From: Deltaproteobacteria bacterium
Lineage (GTDB): Bacteria > CG2-30-53-67
Assembly (NCBI GenBank): GCA_013151235.1
Contig: JAADIO010000033.1
Location: forward strand, 45,240-109,239
Direction of reading: 5' to 3'
Length of the DNA: 64,000 nt
Part shown: one piece after another, positions 7,381 to 18,324 of the stretch
How the letters are laid out: each line of letters begins with the position of its first letter
Position numbering within the stretch: position 1 is the stretch's first letter
The notes under the pieces: model-generated
What the model was told of the DNA's origin: nothing
What the model saw: only the letters and a program-made list of their open reading frames with translations
The model's database searches: none
Position numbers and translations under genes: made by a program

Positions 7381-8742
7381 CTATCCGATCGGCATCAGGG
7401 CCGTGGCAATCGAAAAATAGATCAGGATTCCCACCAGGTCGGTAGAGGTCGTCACAAAAGGATTCGTGGCCACCGCCGGATCGATCCCTAATTTTTTAAA
7501 AATCATCGGATAAAGAACACCAATGGTTACGGCGAAGAGCATGGAGGCGCAGATCGAAAGCCCGACCACCAGTCCCAGCAATGGGGACGAATGGTAGAAA
7601 ATATAGGTAAAGATCCCGAGGAGGTTGCCGTAAACAAACCCCAGAAGGAGCCCGACGCGGACCTCCTTGAAGATCACCGGCAGGAGATTATCGAGCCCGA
7701 TCCGACCGAGGGCCATTCCACGAACGACAATAACGGCGCTCTGCCCGCCGATGTTCCCTCCCATCCCGAGGATGACCGGGATAAATGCCGCCAGTGCAAT
7801 GACCTTGTTCATCGAATTCTGAAAAGAGGCGATCAGATAGGAATTCACAACCCCGGCAACCAGGGTCGCCGTCAGCCAGGGAAAGCGGAGACGGGCGATC
7901 TTGAAAGAAGACTTGCTCGTAATCTCTTCATCGTCGGTCCCGGCCATTTTGTAGAGATCTTCCGTCGCCTCTTCCCGGATAACGCCAATAACGTCGTCGA
8001 CGGTTACGACCCCCTGGAGCCGATGGGCCTCGTCCACCACGGGAATGGCCAGCAGATCGTATTTTTCCACCTCCCGGGCGACCTCTTCCTGGTCGGTGTC
8101 CACCGTCACATAGACGACATCGGAATTCATAATCTCCCGCACCGTCTGATCGGGAGTCCCGACAATCAACTGCCGAAGGGAGATGACACCCAACAGGTGC
8201 TGATGGCGGTCAACAACATAGAGGTAGAACACCATCTCGAAATCTTCCGCCCGGCGGACCTCTTCAACCGCATCGCCGACGGTCATATCTTCATAAACAT
8301 GAAAAACGTCGGTCGTCATGATCCCGCCGGCGGTATCCTCGTCGTAGTCGAGGAGCTTTTTGACGTCGGCGACCCCGTCCTCGTTCTTCATGAGGTCAAG
8401 AATTTCCTGGGCCTTCTCCTCTTCAAGGGACCCGAGCAGGTCGGCGGCATCGTCCGACTCCATCTCCTGGACAATCTCCGAAGTCTCCTGCGGATTGAGA
8501 TCGGCCACAAGTTCATCCCAGAGCGCTTCTCCCATTTCACTTACCACATCGGCCGCCAGGATCTCATTGGCCCGGACGATGTTAAAGAGCTTCTTCTTTT
8601 CCTCCAGCGAGATATGCCGGAAAAGATGGGCGATATCGGCCGGATGGGTCTGTTCAAGGATCCGGAGGATATTCAGATTTGCATTCCGTTCCAGATAGCG
8701 CCGGATCGACCGTAATGTAATTTCAAATTTCTTCGTATGCAT
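7381..8742 (-). CDS. mgtE: Magnesium transporter MgtE
   Basis: A 453-residue protein with the three MgtE parts: an N-terminal acidic superhelical domain (residues about 1-130), a CBS pair (about 135-255), and five membrane helices from about residue 285 with the conserved PVILGMGGNIGGQS segment and a C-terminal NPFVTTSTDLVGI helix lining the pore. The cytosolic domains sense magnesium and close the channel when it is plentiful. It lies 27 bases downstream of era and 36 upstream of recO. I saw no M-box riboswitch; expression probably follows the larger operon. Confidence 0.96.
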   Translation of the reverse strand: MHTKKFEITLRSIRRYLERNANLNILRILEQTHPADIAHLFRHISLEEKKKLFNIVRANEILAADVVSEMGEALWDELVADLNPQETSEIVQEMESDDAADLLGSLEEEKAQEILDLMKNEDGVADVKKLLDYDEDTAGGIMTTDVFHVYEDMTVGDAVEEVRRAEDFEMVFYLYVVDRHQHLLGVISLRQLIVGTPDQTVREIMNSDVVYVTVDTDQEEVAREVEKYDLLAIPVVDEAHRLQGVVTVDDVIGVIREEATEDLYKMAGTDDEEITSKSSFKIARLRFPWLTATLVAGVVNSYLIASFQNSMNKVIALAAFIPVILGMGGNIGGQSAVIVVRGMALGRIGLDNLLPVIFKEVRVGLLLGFVYGNLLGIFTYIFYHSSPLLGLVVGLSICASMLFAVTIGVLYPMIFKKLGIDPAVATNPFVTTSTDLVGILIYFSIATALMPIG

Positions 8743-8769
8743 GCTCTACTCAAAAAAAAGAGATCGTCT

Positions 8770-9681
8770 CTACTCGTATCCCAGTTCCCGGAGCATCCTG
8801 ACCTGACTGCGCCAGTCTTTCCGGACCTTGACCCAGAGACGCAGAAAGACCTGGGAGCCCAGGAGCGATTCGACCTCCGGACGGACGAGGGAACCGATTG
8901 CCCGCAACATCCGCCCCCCCTTCCCGATCAGAATCCCTTTCTGTGAATCCTTTTCCACATAGATGACGGCATCCACATCGACCAGTTTTCCGGAAGGACG
9001 GGCCTTGACCTGTTCAACCCGGACGGCCACGGAATGCGGGATCTCCTTCTCGGTCCGGAAAATGATTTTCTCTCGAATCATCTCGGCGATCATAAAACGT
9101 TTGGAAACATCGGTCAGGCTCTCTTCCGGAAAATAGGGAGGTCCTTCCGGCAACGCATCCGCAATCACCTCTTCGAGACGATCGACGCCGTCCCCGGTCA
9201 GCGCCGAAATCGGCACAACCTCCTGGAAACTCAGTTTTTCCCGGTACGCGGAAATCAGGGGAAGAATCCGCTCCTTTTGTATCGTATCTATCTTGTTTAT
9301 AATCAAATAGATCGGCCTACTTACCTCATGTAATCTATGCAGTATGAAATCGCCCTGTTCAAGAAACCTGATCTCCGGTTCTACGAGAAAGAAAATCAAA
9401 TCCGCATCTTTCAGAGCGGCAAGAGCCGTCTGAACCATCCTCTCGTTTAAGCGACGTTTCGCCTTGTGAATTCCCGGCGTATCGAGAAAAAGAACCTGGT
9501 ACCGGTCCGTCGTCCTGATCCCCAGGATACTGTTCCGCGTGGTCTGGGGTTTGTCGGTCACGATGGAAATTTTCTCCCCGATAATCCGGTTCATCAGGGT
9601 CGATTTCCCCACATTCGGCCGCCCGATCAGGGCCACGTAGCCCGAACGGAACACATTTTTTGTTTCATACGACGCCATCAT
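8770..9681 (-). CDS. era: GTPase Era
   Basis: A 303-residue GTPase with P-loop GRPNVGKST, switch region KPQTTRNSI, DTPGI, NKID and SAL motifs, and a C-terminal KH domain with GILIGKGGRMLRAIG. Era binds the 3' end of 16S rRNA and is needed for small-subunit maturation. The frame is open further upstream, but the added 48 residues are non-conserved; the ATG at 9681 (or the adjacent one at 9678) is preceded by GGCGGGG and gives the usual length. Confidence 0.96.
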   Translation of the reverse strand: MMASYETKNVFRSGYVALIGRPNVGKSTLMNRIIGEKISIVTDKPQTTRNSILGIRTTDRYQVLFLDTPGIHKAKRRLNERMVQTALAALKDADLIFFLVEPEIRFLEQGDFILHRLHEVSRPIYLIINKIDTIQKERILPLISAYREKLSFQEVVPISALTGDGVDRLEEVIADALPEGPPYFPEESLTDVSKRFMIAEMIREKIIFRTEKEIPHSVAVRVEQVKARPSGKLVDVDAVIYVEKDSQKGILIGKGGRMLRAIGSLVRPEVESLLGSQVFLRLWVKVRKDWRSQVRMLRELGYE

Positions 9682-9775
9682 CACCCCGCCGTTCAGAATA
9701 ATCCCTTCAGACGCACCAAGTCCGACGTGCAACAATCTAACAGATGCATCGTAAGAGGTCAATCTCGCAAATTCT

Positions 9776-11170
9776 TCAGAAGAGTTCGAGCTGATTTCGC
9801 TGGATCTCGGGGAAGCGGATGGCATACTTCCCGGAGAAGCAGGCCAGGCAATATCCGTCCGCCTGATCAGGAACGGCCTCCATCATCTTTTCTACACTGA
9901 GGTAGCCCAGGGAATCGGCCGTAATATAGCGGCGGATGTCCTCCACGGTATGGGAGGAGGCGATCAACTCTTTCCGCGTGGGAGTGTCGATCCCGTAGAA
10001 GCAGGGATGAGTGGTCGGGGGGGAACTGACCCGCATGTGAACCTCCCGGGCCCCCGCATCCCGCACCATCTTGACGATCTTCCGGCTGGTGGTCCCCCGA
10101 ACGATGGAGTCATCCACAAGGATAACCCGTTTCCCTTGCAGGGCTTCCCGGACGGGGTTCAGCTTCAGTTTGACGCCGAAATGGCGGATGGCGTGCTCCG
10201 GTTCGATAAAGGTCCGACCGACATAGTGGTTCCGGATCAGGGCCGGTTCAAAGGGAATCCCCGATTCTTCGGCATAACCGAGGGAGGGGGGCATTCCGGA
10301 ATCGGGAACGGGAACCACCACGTCGGCCTCGACGGGATGTTCCCGGGCCAGCGCACGGCCGAAATTCATCCGGACGGTATTGACCGTATTTCCGAAGATT
10401 ACACTGTCGGGACGGGCAAAATAGACATGCTCGAAGATGCAGGCCTTCCGTTCCTTCCGGGGAAAGGGAAAACTGGAATGAGCTCCTTCGTTATTCACGA
10501 TCAGCATCTCCCCCGGTTTGATTTCCCGCAGATATTCCGCTTCGATCAGGTCGAAGGCACAGGTCTCCGAGGCAACCACATAGGCTTCATCCATCTTCCC
10601 CAGGACCAGGGGTCGAATCCCACGGGGATCCCGGACGGCGATCATCTCCTTTTCATTCATAAAAAGCATGGAATAGGCCCCTTTGACCCGGTTCAAGGCA
10701 TCAACGATCCGGTCCGCGAGGGTTGCATACTTGGAGACGGCAATGAGGTGAACGACCACCTCCGTGTCGCTGGTCGTATGAAAGATGGAGCCGTAGGCCT
10801 CCAACTGGTCCTTGATATACTGCGCATTCAGCAGGTTCCCGTTATGGGCGACACTCATCTGCCCCAGGGAGTAGTTGACCAGAAGGGGTTGGACATTCTT
10901 CAGTAGGCTCTCGCCTGCGGTGGAGTAACGATTGTGCCCCATGGCAGCTCTTCCCGAAAGCCGGTTCAGGCGCTCCCGGGTAAAGATCTCGGAAACCAAC
11001 CCCATCCCCCGTTCAATACGGATCTTCTTCCCATCGGAGGTGACGATGCCGGCGCCCTCCTGGCCGCGATGCTGCAGGGCATGCAGTCCAAGATAGGCCA
11101 GCTTCGAGGCTTCGGGATGATTAAAGATCCCGATGACACCGCATTCTTCGTGAAACTTGTCGAACGGCAT
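9776..11170 (-). CDS. purF: Amidophosphoribosyltransferase PurF
   Basis: A 464-residue enzyme making phosphoribosylamine from PRPP and glutamine, the first step of purine synthesis. The start at 11170 has AGGA upstream and leaves nine residues before Cys10 (EECGVIG), as in the B. subtilis enzyme, where a propeptide is removed to expose the glutaminase cysteine. The PRPP loop is [14 protein letters not shown]. Four cysteines, in ACIFEH, HPCFYG and YCLACF, match those that hold the [4Fe-4S] cluster of the B. subtilis class, so the enzyme is likely oxygen-sensitive. It lies 13 bases after purL. Confidence 0.97.
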   Translation of the reverse strand: MPFDKFHEECGVIGIFNHPEASKLAYLGLHALQHRGQEGAGIVTSDGKKIRIERGMGLVSEIFTRERLNRLSGRAAMGHNRYSTAGESLLKNVQPLLVNYSLGQMSVAHNGNLLNAQYIKDQLEAYGSIFHTTSDTEVVVHLIAVSKYATLADRIVDALNRVKGAYSMLFMNEKEMIAVRDPRGIRPLVLGKMDEAYVVASETCAFDLIEAEYLREIKPGEMLIVNNEGAHSSFPFPRKERKACIFEHVYFARPDSVIFGNTVNTVRMNFGRALAREHPVEADVVVPVPDSGMPPSLGYAEESGIPFEPALIRNHYVGRTFIEPEHAIRHFGVKLKLNPVREALQGKRVILVDDSIVRGTTSRKIVKMVRDAGAREVHMRVSSPPTTHPCFYGIDTPTRKELIASSHTVEDIRRYITADSLGYLSVEKMMEAVPDQADGYCLACFSGKYAIRFPEIQRNQLELF

Positions 11171-11183
11171 GGAGGGTTCCTTT

Positions 11184-13418
11184 TTATACGGTTGCATCAT
11201 GGATCATCTGATACCGGATGGCACTACGATGGATTTTTCGGAGGGTTTCAACCGGCCATTGGAAGGTCCGTCCCTGCAGGTCGATCGAAAGGTCCACCCC
11301 TCCGACCAGCCCCAGGAAGGTCACGGGGGCGCCGATCCGGTTGGCAATCTCCTTGAAGGTATCGAGGTACTTGTCTTCGATACTGACCACGATGCGGGAC
11401 TGGCTCTCCCCGAAGAGGAGGACATCGGGACGGAGATCGTCATCCAGGGAAACCCGGGCACCGATATGGGGTCCTGAGCCGGTCAGACAACATTCGGCCA
11501 GGGCCACGGCAAGCCCCCCTTCGGAACAGTCATGCGCGGAACGAAGCAGACCCGCTTCACAGGCCTTCAGCACCGTTTCCTGCACCGTTCGCTCTTTCTC
11601 CAGGTCGAGGACCGGCGGCGGCCCGCTGACTTGTCCATGCATGACTTCAAGATACTTCGAGCCGCCCAACTCCTCGAGGGTCTCGCCCACGAGCAGGATC
11701 GCATCTCCTTCTTGTTTGAACCATTGCGTCATGTGTCGATGCACATCCTCAATCAGCCCCACCATCCCGACGGTCGGCGTCGGCCAGATCGCCTCTCCCT
11801 TCGTTTCATTGTAGAAACTGACGTTCCCGCTCACCACCGGCGTCCCCAGTGCCCGGCAGGCGGCGCTCATCCCCTCCACGGCCTGCACAAACTGCCACAT
11901 GATCTCCGGCTTCTCGGGATTGCCGAAATTCAGGCAGTCCGTGATGGCCATCGGACGGGCCCCGGCGCAGACCACATTCCGGGCCGCTTCGGCCACGGCG
12001 GCCATCCCGCCGACATAGGGATCAAGATAGCAATAGCGACCGTTGCAGTCGGTGGAGACGGCGATCCCTTTCTTCGTCCCCTTCACCCGGATGACGGCGG
12101 CGTCGGAGCCGGGAAGGACGATGGTATTGGTCCGGACCATGTGATCGTACTGCTCGAAGACCCACTCCTTGTCGGCGATGTCGTGGTCGCCCAGGAGGAT
12201 CGGGAGGATTTCCTGAAGGTCCACGGGAACGGAGATCAAATCAAGATCGAGGATGCGCCGCTCACGCTGCGTCTCCGATTCTCCATGGGGCCGGTCGTAT
12301 ATCGGCGCCTGCTGCGCGATCTTAAGAGCCGGGATCTCGGCGACCTGTTTCCCGCCGTCGAGGATGCGCAGCATACCGTCATCCGTCACGCGGCCGATGG
12401 TGACGGCCTCTAGGTCCCACTTTTTGAAGATTTCATGGATCGCCTCTTCATTTTCTTTTTCGGCCACGAGGAGCATTCTCTCCTGCGATTCGGAGAGCAT
12501 GATCTCGTAGGGGATCATCCCCTCTTCCCGGCGGGGCACAAGCGACAGGTCGAGTTCCACCCCCGTCCCGGCCCGGCCGGCCATCTCGCAGGAGGAACTG
12601 GTCAGACCCGCTCCTCCCATGTCCTGGATACCGACGAGGAGATCCTTTTTCATGACCTCAAGACAGGCCTCAAGGAGCAGTTTCTCCATGAAGGGGTCGC
12701 CGACCTGGACGGTCGGTTTCTTCTGTTCCGAATCATCGACGAACTCCTCCGAGGCCATGGTCACCCCGTGGATGCCGTCCCGGCCGGTCCTGGATCCGAC
12801 GTAGATCACCACGTTCCCGGGTCCGGAGGCATACCCCCGGAAGATCCCGTCCGATGCGGCGATCCCCAGCGTAAAGGCGTTGACGAGGCAGTTGCCGTTA
12901 TAGCAGTCGGAGAAACAGATCTCCCCGCCGATCGTGGGAACCCCCATGCAGTTGCCATATCCGGCTATTCCGTCGACGACGCCGTCCAATAAATATTGGT
13001 TATGGGGTTCCGTCAGTTTTCCGAAACGGAGGGAATTCATGTTCGCCACGGGGCGCGCCCCCATGGTGAAGACGTCCCGCATGATCCCGCCGACACCGGT
13101 AGCGGCCCCCTGGTAAGGTTCAATGAAGGATGGGTGGTTATGGCTTTCCATTTTGAAGACCGCGGCGAGACCATCTCCGATATCGATGACGCCCGCATTC
13201 TCGCCCGGTCCTTCGATCACGTAAGGGGCTTCGGTCGGAAACTTCTTCAGGTGGAGACGGGAACTCTTGTAACTACAGTGTTCGCTCCACATCACGGAAA
13301 AAATCCCCAATTCCGTAAAGGTCGGCTTCCTTCCGAGGATCGACAGGATCCGCTCGTACTCCTCCGGAGAGAGTCCATGCTGCTGAACGATTTCTTCCGT
13401 GATGACAGGTTCCTGCAT
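11184..13418 (-). CDS. purL: Phosphoribosylformylglycinamidine synthase subunit PurL
   Basis: A 744-residue small-type PurL that works with PurQ and PurS to convert FGAR to FGAM using ATP and ammonia. Motifs include [10 protein letters not shown] near the N-terminus, KMESHNHPS, and [15 protein letters not shown], with two AIRS-type ATP-binding halves. The start at 13418 (MQEPVITEE) has AGGAAC seven bases upstream; the open frame continues upstream into the intergenic region with unconserved residues. It follows purQ by 44 bases. Confidence 0.97.
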   Translation of the reverse strand: MQEPVITEEIVQQHGLSPEEYERILSILGRKPTFTELGIFSVMWSEHCSYKSSRLHLKKFPTEAPYVIEGPGENAGVIDIGDGLAAVFKMESHNHPSFIEPYQGAATGVGGIMRDVFTMGARPVANMNSLRFGKLTEPHNQYLLDGVVDGIAGYGNCMGVPTIGGEICFSDCYNGNCLVNAFTLGIAASDGIFRGYASGPGNVVIYVGSRTGRDGIHGVTMASEEFVDDSEQKKPTVQVGDPFMEKLLLEACLEVMKKDLLVGIQDMGGAGLTSSSCEMAGRAGTGVELDLSLVPRREEGMIPYEIMLSESQERMLLVAEKENEEAIHEIFKKWDLEAVTIGRVTDDGMLRILDGGKQVAEIPALKIAQQAPIYDRPHGESETQRERRILDLDLISVPVDLQEILPILLGDHDIADKEWVFEQYDHMVRTNTIVLPGSDAAVIRVKGTKKGIAVSTDCNGRYCYLDPYVGGMAAVAEAARNVVCAGARPMAITDCLNFGNPEKPEIMWQFVQAVEGMSAACRALGTPVVSGNVSFYNETKGEAIWPTPTVGMVGLIEDVHRHMTQWFKQEGDAILLVGETLEELGGSKYLEVMHGQVSGPPPVLDLEKERTVQETVLKACEAGLLRSAHDCSEGGLAVALAECCLTGSGPHIGARVSLDDDLRPDVLLFGESQSRIVVSIEDKYLDTFKEIANRIGAPVTFLGLVGGVDLSIDLQGRTFQWPVETLRKIHRSAIRYQMIHDATV

Positions 13419-13462
13419 GACCGTTCCTTTGTTCCGGCGTTGTAAAAAGTCCGCCTGCGATC

Positions 13463-14152
13463 TTACTGAACGTGATGGAGGATCGACTCGAAAATTCCTC
13501 TTCCGTCTTCGTTGCCGAGAATCGCTTCGGCGCACCGTTCCGGGTGCGGCATCATCCCGAGGACATTCCGCTTCTCATTAACGATCCCGGCGATGTTCTC
13601 CCTGGAACCGTTGGGGTTGGCCGATGCATCGGTTTTTCCGTACGGATCGCTGTAACGGAAAAGGACACGGTCCTCTTCGTTCAACCGGGCCAGGGTTTCC
13701 GCATCGGCGTAATAGTTGCCGTCGGCATGGGCAATGGGAATCCGGAGGACCTCACCCGCCTCAAGTTGATTCGTAAAAGGAGTTTCTGAGCTTTCCGTAC
13801 GTAACCATACGTCTTTACAGATAAATTTAAGGGATTCATTTCGCTTCATTGCGCCGGGAAGAAGGCCCGACTCCAGCAGGATCTGGAATCCGTTGCAGAT
13901 CCCGAAGACCAGCCCGCCCCCTTCCGCAAAGTCCCGGACCGCCTTCATGACCGGCGAAAACTTTGCAATCGCCCCGGTACGCAGATAGTCTCCGTAGGAG
14001 AACCCTCCGGGGAGGATCAGACAGTCGATTCCGGTGATCTTCTCCTCCTTGTGCCAGATGAATTCCGCTTCCCCGCCCAGGACGTGCCGGGTCACATGAT
14101 AGCAGTCGTGATCACAGTTGGAGCCGGGAAATACCACGATGCCGAATCTCAT
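13463..14152 (-). CDS. purQ: Phosphoribosylformylglycinamidine synthase glutaminase PurQ
   Basis: A 229-residue class I glutamine amidotransferase that supplies ammonia to PurL. It starts [16 protein letters not shown] and has the nucleophile elbow GICNGFQIL with the catalytic Cys, plus the MPHPERC histidine-glutamate region at the C-terminus. The ATG at 14152 overlaps the purS stop by four bases (ATGA), fixing the start and showing translational coupling. Confidence 0.97.
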   Translation of the reverse strand: MRFGIVVFPGSNCDHDCYHVTRHVLGGEAEFIWHKEEKITGIDCLILPGGFSYGDYLRTGAIAKFSPVMKAVRDFAEGGGLVFGICNGFQILLESGLLPGAMKRNESLKFICKDVWLRTESSETPFTNQLEAGEVLRIPIAHADGNYYADAETLARLNEEDRVLFRYSDPYGKTDASANPNGSRENIAGIVNEKRNVLGMMPHPERCAEAILGNEDGRGIFESILHHVQ

Positions 14153-14397
14153 GCCTCGATCTCCACCCGGTAATCTTCGATCACGGTATTGGCGAGAAGC
14201 TTCTCGCACATCGAGTGTACGGCCTTCTCCGCATCTGCTGCGGACATCTCCCCGAGAGAGACCTCCATGTATTTACCGATCCGGACCTCCTGCACCCCCT
14301 CAAATCCGAGATTATCGAGGGCGTGCTTGACGGTCTTCCCCTGGGGATCAAGAACCCCCTCTTTCAGTGTCACATAGACCCTGGCCTTCAGCATCAT
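14149..14397 (-). CDS. purS: Phosphoribosylformylglycinamidine synthase subunit PurS
   Basis: An 82-residue protein starting [20 protein letters not shown], with the [16 protein letters not shown] core typical of PurS. PurS bridges PurL and PurQ and forms the ammonia channel. It overlaps purC at its start and purQ at its end, so purC-purS-purQ are coupled. The length is as expected. Confidence 0.96.
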   Translation of the reverse strand: MMLKARVYVTLKEGVLDPQGKTVKHALDNLGFEGVQEVRIGKYMEVSLGEMSAADAEKAVHSMCEKLLANTVIEDYRVEIEA

Positions 14398-15107
14398 TCG
14401 CCCCCTTCGCAGACAATCCCGCAGATCTCATTGTAGGCTTCTTCGACTCCGCCCAGGTCACGACGGAAACGGTCCTTGTCCATTTTCTTCAGGGTCTCCT
14501 TCTCCCAGAGCCGCATGGTATCCTGACAGATTTCATCGCCGAGGAGGATCTCTCCATGATGGCGCCCGAACTCAATCTTGAAATCAACGAGGATAAACCC
14601 CTTTTCATCGAAAAACCCGGAGAGCGTCGCATTCACCTTTTCCGTGTAACCGATGAGAAGGTCGATCTCCTCCCGTGCAGCCCAGCCGAGGGCCAGAACA
14701 TGTTCGACCGTGATCAGCGGATCCCCCAGGTCATCGTTTTTGTAGGAAAATTCGATGACCGGCTGTTTCAGGAGGGTCCCCTCCTCCAGGCCGTACCGCC
14801 TTGCCATCGTGCCGGCCACCCGGTTACGAACGATCACCTCCAGGGGGAGGATCTCGAGACGTTTGACCAGCATCTCTCGATCGTTCAGCCGTTTCACAAA
14901 GTGGGTTTTGACCCCGGCCGCCTCGACCCGGCGGAAAAGCGCCTCGGAAATTTTGTTGTTTACGACACCTTTGTTGACGATGGTGCCCCGTTTCTGATTA
15001 TTGAAGGCCGTGGCGTCATCCTTGAAATACTGGATCAGGTAATCGGGATCCTCCGTCTCGTAGAGGATCTTGGCCTTCCCTTCGTAGAGTTTCGCTCCCT
15101 TTTCCAT
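14394..15107 (-). CDS. purC: SAICAR synthetase PurC
   Basis: A 237-residue enzyme that joins aspartate to CAIR. It shows the family opening KLYEGKAKILYETED, the substrate motif LPLEVIVRNRVAGTMARR and the DFKIEFGRH segment near residue 175. I chose the ATG at 15107 because GGGAG lies eight bases upstream; an ATG pair 15-18 bases further up is possible. The stop overlaps the start of purS. Confidence 0.95.
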   Translation of the reverse strand: MEKGAKLYEGKAKILYETEDPDYLIQYFKDDATAFNNQKRGTIVNKGVVNNKISEALFRRVEAAGVKTHFVKRLNDREMLVKRLEILPLEVIVRNRVAGTMARRYGLEEGTLLKQPVIEFSYKNDDLGDPLITVEHVLALGWAAREEIDLLIGYTEKVNATLSGFFDEKGFILVDFKIEFGRHHGEILLGDEICQDTMRLWEKETLKKMDKDRFRRDLGGVEEAYNEICGIVCEGGE

Positions 15108-15148
15108 TTGGTCTGCTCCCATCACGGACGTCCCGGAGACCGCCTGTC

Positions 15149-16444
15149 TTACTCCCCGAAGACCCGCTGAAAGATCGTATCCACATGGCGCAGGTAGAAC
15201 TGCAGGTCGAAGCAGCCTTCGATCTCCTGCGCGTCAAGATGCTTCCTGACCCCCTCGTCGGAGAGAAGCAGGGCCTTGAAGTCCTCCCCTTCGTTCCAGG
15301 CCCGCATGGCGTTCCGCTGCACCAGGGCATAAGACTCCTCCCGCGAAACCCCCTTCGAGGCAAGGGCCAGAAGAACCCGCTGGGAAAAGACAAGCCCCCG
15401 TGTCCGCCCGATGTTCTCCTGCATCCGCTCCGGGTAGACGATCAGGTTTTCCACAACGCCGCAGAGCCGGTTCAGCATGTAATCGATCAGGATCGTACTG
15501 TCGGGGAAGATCACCCTCTCGACCGAAGAGTGGCTGATATCCCGCTCATGCCAGAGGGCGTTGTTCTCCATCGCAGCCAATGCATTGGAGCGGATCACAC
15601 GGGCCAGCCCGCAGAGATTTTCCGAGGCGATCGGATTTCTCTTGTGCGGCATGGCGGAGGACCCTTTCTGTCCCTTCGAGAAATACTCTTCCGCCTCTCC
15701 AACCTCCGTCCGCTGGAGATGCCGGATCTCGAGGGCGATTTTTTCGATCATGGTGGCGATCAGCGCAAGGGCGTTCATATATTCGGCATGACGGTCCCGC
15801 TGGATGACCTGCGTGCTGACCCCGGCCGGTTTCAGCCCCGCCTTCTCGCAGACGTAGGCCTCAACGTCCGGGTCGATCTGGGCGAAGTTCCCCACGGCGC
15901 CGGAGATCATTCCGTAGGAGATGTTTTCCACGGCATGGTCGAAACGGCGGAGATTCCGCCCCGCCTCTTCATACCAGAGCGCCGGCTTGAGGCCGAAGGA
16001 GGTCGGCTCCGCATGGATGCCGTGGGAACGTCCGATCTGGACCGTATCTTTGTGTTCCAGGGCGCGCCGCTTCAGGATGTCCCGAAGGCGTGTCAGATCC
16101 TGACGGATGATCTGCGATGCCTCCCGGATCTGAAGAGCAAACCCGGTGTCGAGGATATCCGACGAGGTCATCCCCATGTGCATGTAGGCCGAGTCATCGC
16201 CGATATACTCGGCCACGCTGGTCAGGAAGGCGATCACGTCATGCTTGACGGTCTTCTCGATCTCAAGGATCCGGTCGACGTCGAAGGAGGCCTTCTTCCG
16301 GATCCGTTCCATTGCCTCCTGCGGGATACGTCCCTGTTTTGCATGGGCCTCACAGGCCAGCAGCTCCACTTCCAGCCATTTGGCATATTTGTTCTGCAGT
16401 ACCCAGATTTTGCTCATTTCAGGTCGTGCATATCGGTCAATCAT
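15149..16444 (-). CDS. purB: Adenylosuccinate lyase PurB
   Basis: A 431-residue lyase of the fumarase/aspartase superfamily, acting twice in purine synthesis (SAICAR and adenylosuccinate cleavage). Visible signature: GSSAMPHKRNPIASEN near residue 262, the flexible catalytic loop, and HMGMTSSDI plus GRSHGIHAEP for the substrate site. It is the first pur gene of the block, directly behind a phosphoesterase gene (17-base gap). Confidence 0.97.
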   Translation of the reverse strand: MIDRYARPEMSKIWVLQNKYAKWLEVELLACEAHAKQGRIPQEAMERIRKKASFDVDRILEIEKTVKHDVIAFLTSVAEYIGDDSAYMHMGMTSSDILDTGFALQIREASQIIRQDLTRLRDILKRRALEHKDTVQIGRSHGIHAEPTSFGLKPALWYEEAGRNLRRFDHAVENISYGMISGAVGNFAQIDPDVEAYVCEKAGLKPAGVSTQVIQRDRHAEYMNALALIATMIEKIALEIRHLQRTEVGEAEEYFSKGQKGSSAMPHKRNPIASENLCGLARVIRSNALAAMENNALWHERDISHSSVERVIFPDSTILIDYMLNRLCGVVENLIVYPERMQENIGRTRGLVFSQRVLLALASKGVSREESYALVQRNAMRAWNEGEDFKALLLSDEGVRKHLDAQEIEGCFDLQFYLRHVDTIFQRVFGE

Positions 16445-16461
16445 CTCTTGCGTAATATCCT

Positions 16462-17235
16462 TTATCTGCCGTGAGTGAGTCGGTTAACGAAAAAAGAGGG
16501 CATATTCACTGCCCTCATCTTCTCCTGGGTGATCCGAAAGTTATATAAAACACGATGGAAGGAAAGACTCTTTTCCCGGTGATCGTAGAGTACATAGGCG
16601 GCATCGGGATTCCCGTCACGGGACTGCCCCACGCTTCCGACGTTGACAATATAGCGGAACGTTTCATGAAATGTCAACAACCTTTCTTGGGTGATCGTGA
16701 CTTTTTCCCCGTCCCATACGAAAGTCATCGGCCGGTGCGTGTGACCGCAAAGACAGATCGGAGTATCGAAGAAACCGAACTGTTCCGCAGCCCCGGTTTC
16801 CTCGACAACATAGTCCCAATCCGGTGGGGTACGGGGCGCTGCATGAACGAGGAAGAGGTCCTCCTCCCGCACGGTCATCGGCATGACGGAGAGCTTTTCC
16901 CGATTCGCAGCGGTCAGGACCGATCGGGTCCACCGGATTGCCTCCTGCGCCAGGGGATTGAAGGAGGAGAGATCACTCTCATTAAGCACCCCGGAATCGT
17001 GATTCCCCATGACAACAACATCCGCCGCTTCAAAGATTCGTTCCACACACGCATTCGGATCGGGACCATACCCGACGGCATCCCCGGCAAAAAGGATCCG
17101 GTCCGGCGCCTCCCGCCGGATTGCATCCAAAACGACGGTCAGGGCTTCAAGATTGCTGTGAACATCTGAAAAAACGGCGACACGCAACGATTCTGTTTCC
17201 TTCCGCTTTGTAATGATTTTTCGGCCTGCCTGCAT
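16462..17235 (-). CDS. Calcineurin-like metallophosphoesterase
   Basis: A 257-residue protein with the full metal-binding set of the family: FSDVHSNLEA, FAGDAVGYGP, MGNHD, a His in LVHAAP, and CGHTHRP. This is the group of small soluble phosphodiesterases/phosphatases (YfcE-like or protein serine/threonine phosphatase relatives); the substrate is not predictable. The first 15 residues are not conserved and a TTG start near 17187 is possible. It lies between nusB and purB in the same direction. Confidence 0.85.
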   Translation of the reverse strand: MQAGRKIITKRKETESLRVAVFSDVHSNLEALTVVLDAIRREAPDRILFAGDAVGYGPDPNACVERIFEAADVVVMGNHDSGVLNESDLSSFNPLAQEAIRWTRSVLTAANREKLSVMPMTVREEDLFLVHAAPRTPPDWDYVVEETGAAEQFGFFDTPICLCGHTHRPMTFVWDGEKVTITQERLLTFHETFRYIVNVGSVGQSRDGNPDAAYVLYDHREKSLSFHRVLYNFRITQEKMRAVNMPSFFVNRLTHGR

Positions 17236-17309
17236 ACATGCGTCAGCGGAAATGCCGCCGGGGGCCTGCCGGTTTCAATCGGGGCAGAACCCTTTCGGCG
17301 TGGGTGCCG

Positions 17310-17735
17310 TCACCCCCTTCGGGTCGTACCCGCCGACTTCCGAATCAGGCGGTCCAGGAGCCCGTTGACAAAGGCACCTGAATCCTCCCCGCCGTACTGT
17401 TTGGCCATCTCAATCGCCTCGTCGACGGCGACCTTGTCGGGGATGTCGTCGCGGAAAAGGATTTCACAGACGGCAATCCGGAGAATCGACTTGTCGACCA
17501 GAGAAAGCCTGTTGATCTTCCAGTGAAGGGCCAGTTCCTCGATCGTCCCGTCGATCTCCTTTAAATGATTCAGCGTCTCCTTGAAAATCGACTCGGCATA
17601 ATCGAGAATGTCGGGGTGAAGCTTCGGATGTTCCCCGCAAAACTCGGTCAAAAGTTCCGCCGCAGGCTCTTTCCGGATTTCGTACTGGTACAGCAGTTGC
17701 AGCACCAGAATGCGGCTCTTGCGTCGTTTTCCCAT
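17310..17735 (-). CDS. nusB: Transcription antitermination factor NusB
   Basis: A 141-residue all-helical protein: KRRKSRILVLQLLYQYEI at the start (with the RNA-binding arginine-rich end) and a C-terminal DKVAVDEAIEMAKQYGGEDSG-like segment followed by FVNGLLDRL. NusB binds boxA RNA with NusE to support rRNA antitermination. The ribH-nusB order is a common bacterial linkage, seen here (64-base gap). Confidence 0.96.
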   Translation of the reverse strand: MGKRRKSRILVLQLLYQYEIRKEPAAELLTEFCGEHPKLHPDILDYAESIFKETLNHLKEIDGTIEELALHWKINRLSLVDKSILRIAVCEILFRDDIPDKVAVDEAIEMAKQYGGEDSGAFVNGLLDRLIRKSAGTTRRG

Positions 17736-17799
17736 GATGTTTTCCGTTTCCGCACGTTAATAGATTGATCGACGGTTTTGCAGGAATTCCGACGGTTCT

Positions 17800-18270
17800 T
17801 TATTGGGTCATCCGTCGATAGAGATTCACCATCTCGATGGCACCGAGGGTCACGTCCGCCCCCTTGTTCCCGGCCTTGGTCCCGGCCCGTTCGATCGCCT
17901 GTTCAATGGAGTCGGTCGTGAGGATCCCGAACATGACCGGAATCGATGCCGACAGAGCCACCGCTGCAACCCCTTTGCTTGCCTCCGCTGCAACATAGTC
18001 AAAATGAGGGGTCGCACCCCGGATCACCGCACCGAGACAGATCACCGCATCGTAGCGCTTTTTTTTCGCCATAATCTTCGCTGCAAAGGGGATCTCGAAG
18101 GCCCCCGGGACCTTGACGATGTCGATATCCCCATCGGCGGCACCGTGCCGTTTCAGGACATCGAGCGCCCCCTCGACCAGTTTGGATGTAATGAAATCAT
18201 TGAATCGACTGACGACGATCCCGAATTTGAACCCCTCGGCCTGCAAGGCCCCTTCAATAATGTTCGGCAT
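17800..18270 (-). CDS. ribH: 6,7-dimethyl-8-ribityllumazine synthase
   Basis: A 156-residue protein with [40 protein letters not shown] and [19 protein letters not shown]: all the active-site blocks of lumazine synthase, including the catalytic His in the TPHFD segment. It condenses the butanone phosphate made by RibBA with the ribitylamino-pyrimidine from RibD. AGGAGG precedes the start. It follows ribBA in the riboflavin operon. Confidence 0.97.
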   Translation of the reverse strand: MPNIIEGALQAEGFKFGIVVSRFNDFITSKLVEGALDVLKRHGAADGDIDIVKVPGAFEIPFAAKIMAKKKRYDAVICLGAVIRGATPHFDYVAAEASKGVAAVALSASIPVMFGILTTDSIEQAIERAGTKAGNKGADVTLGAIEMVNLYRRMTQ

Positions 18271-18324
18271 GGTTCCTCCTATTGTTTTGACTGAATGCCG
18301 CCGGCGGCTGCTGAGAGCCGATCT

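Noticed and set aside
15185..16474. A 429-codon plus-strand open frame
   Set aside because: Antisense to purB, no motifs, no ribosome-binding site.
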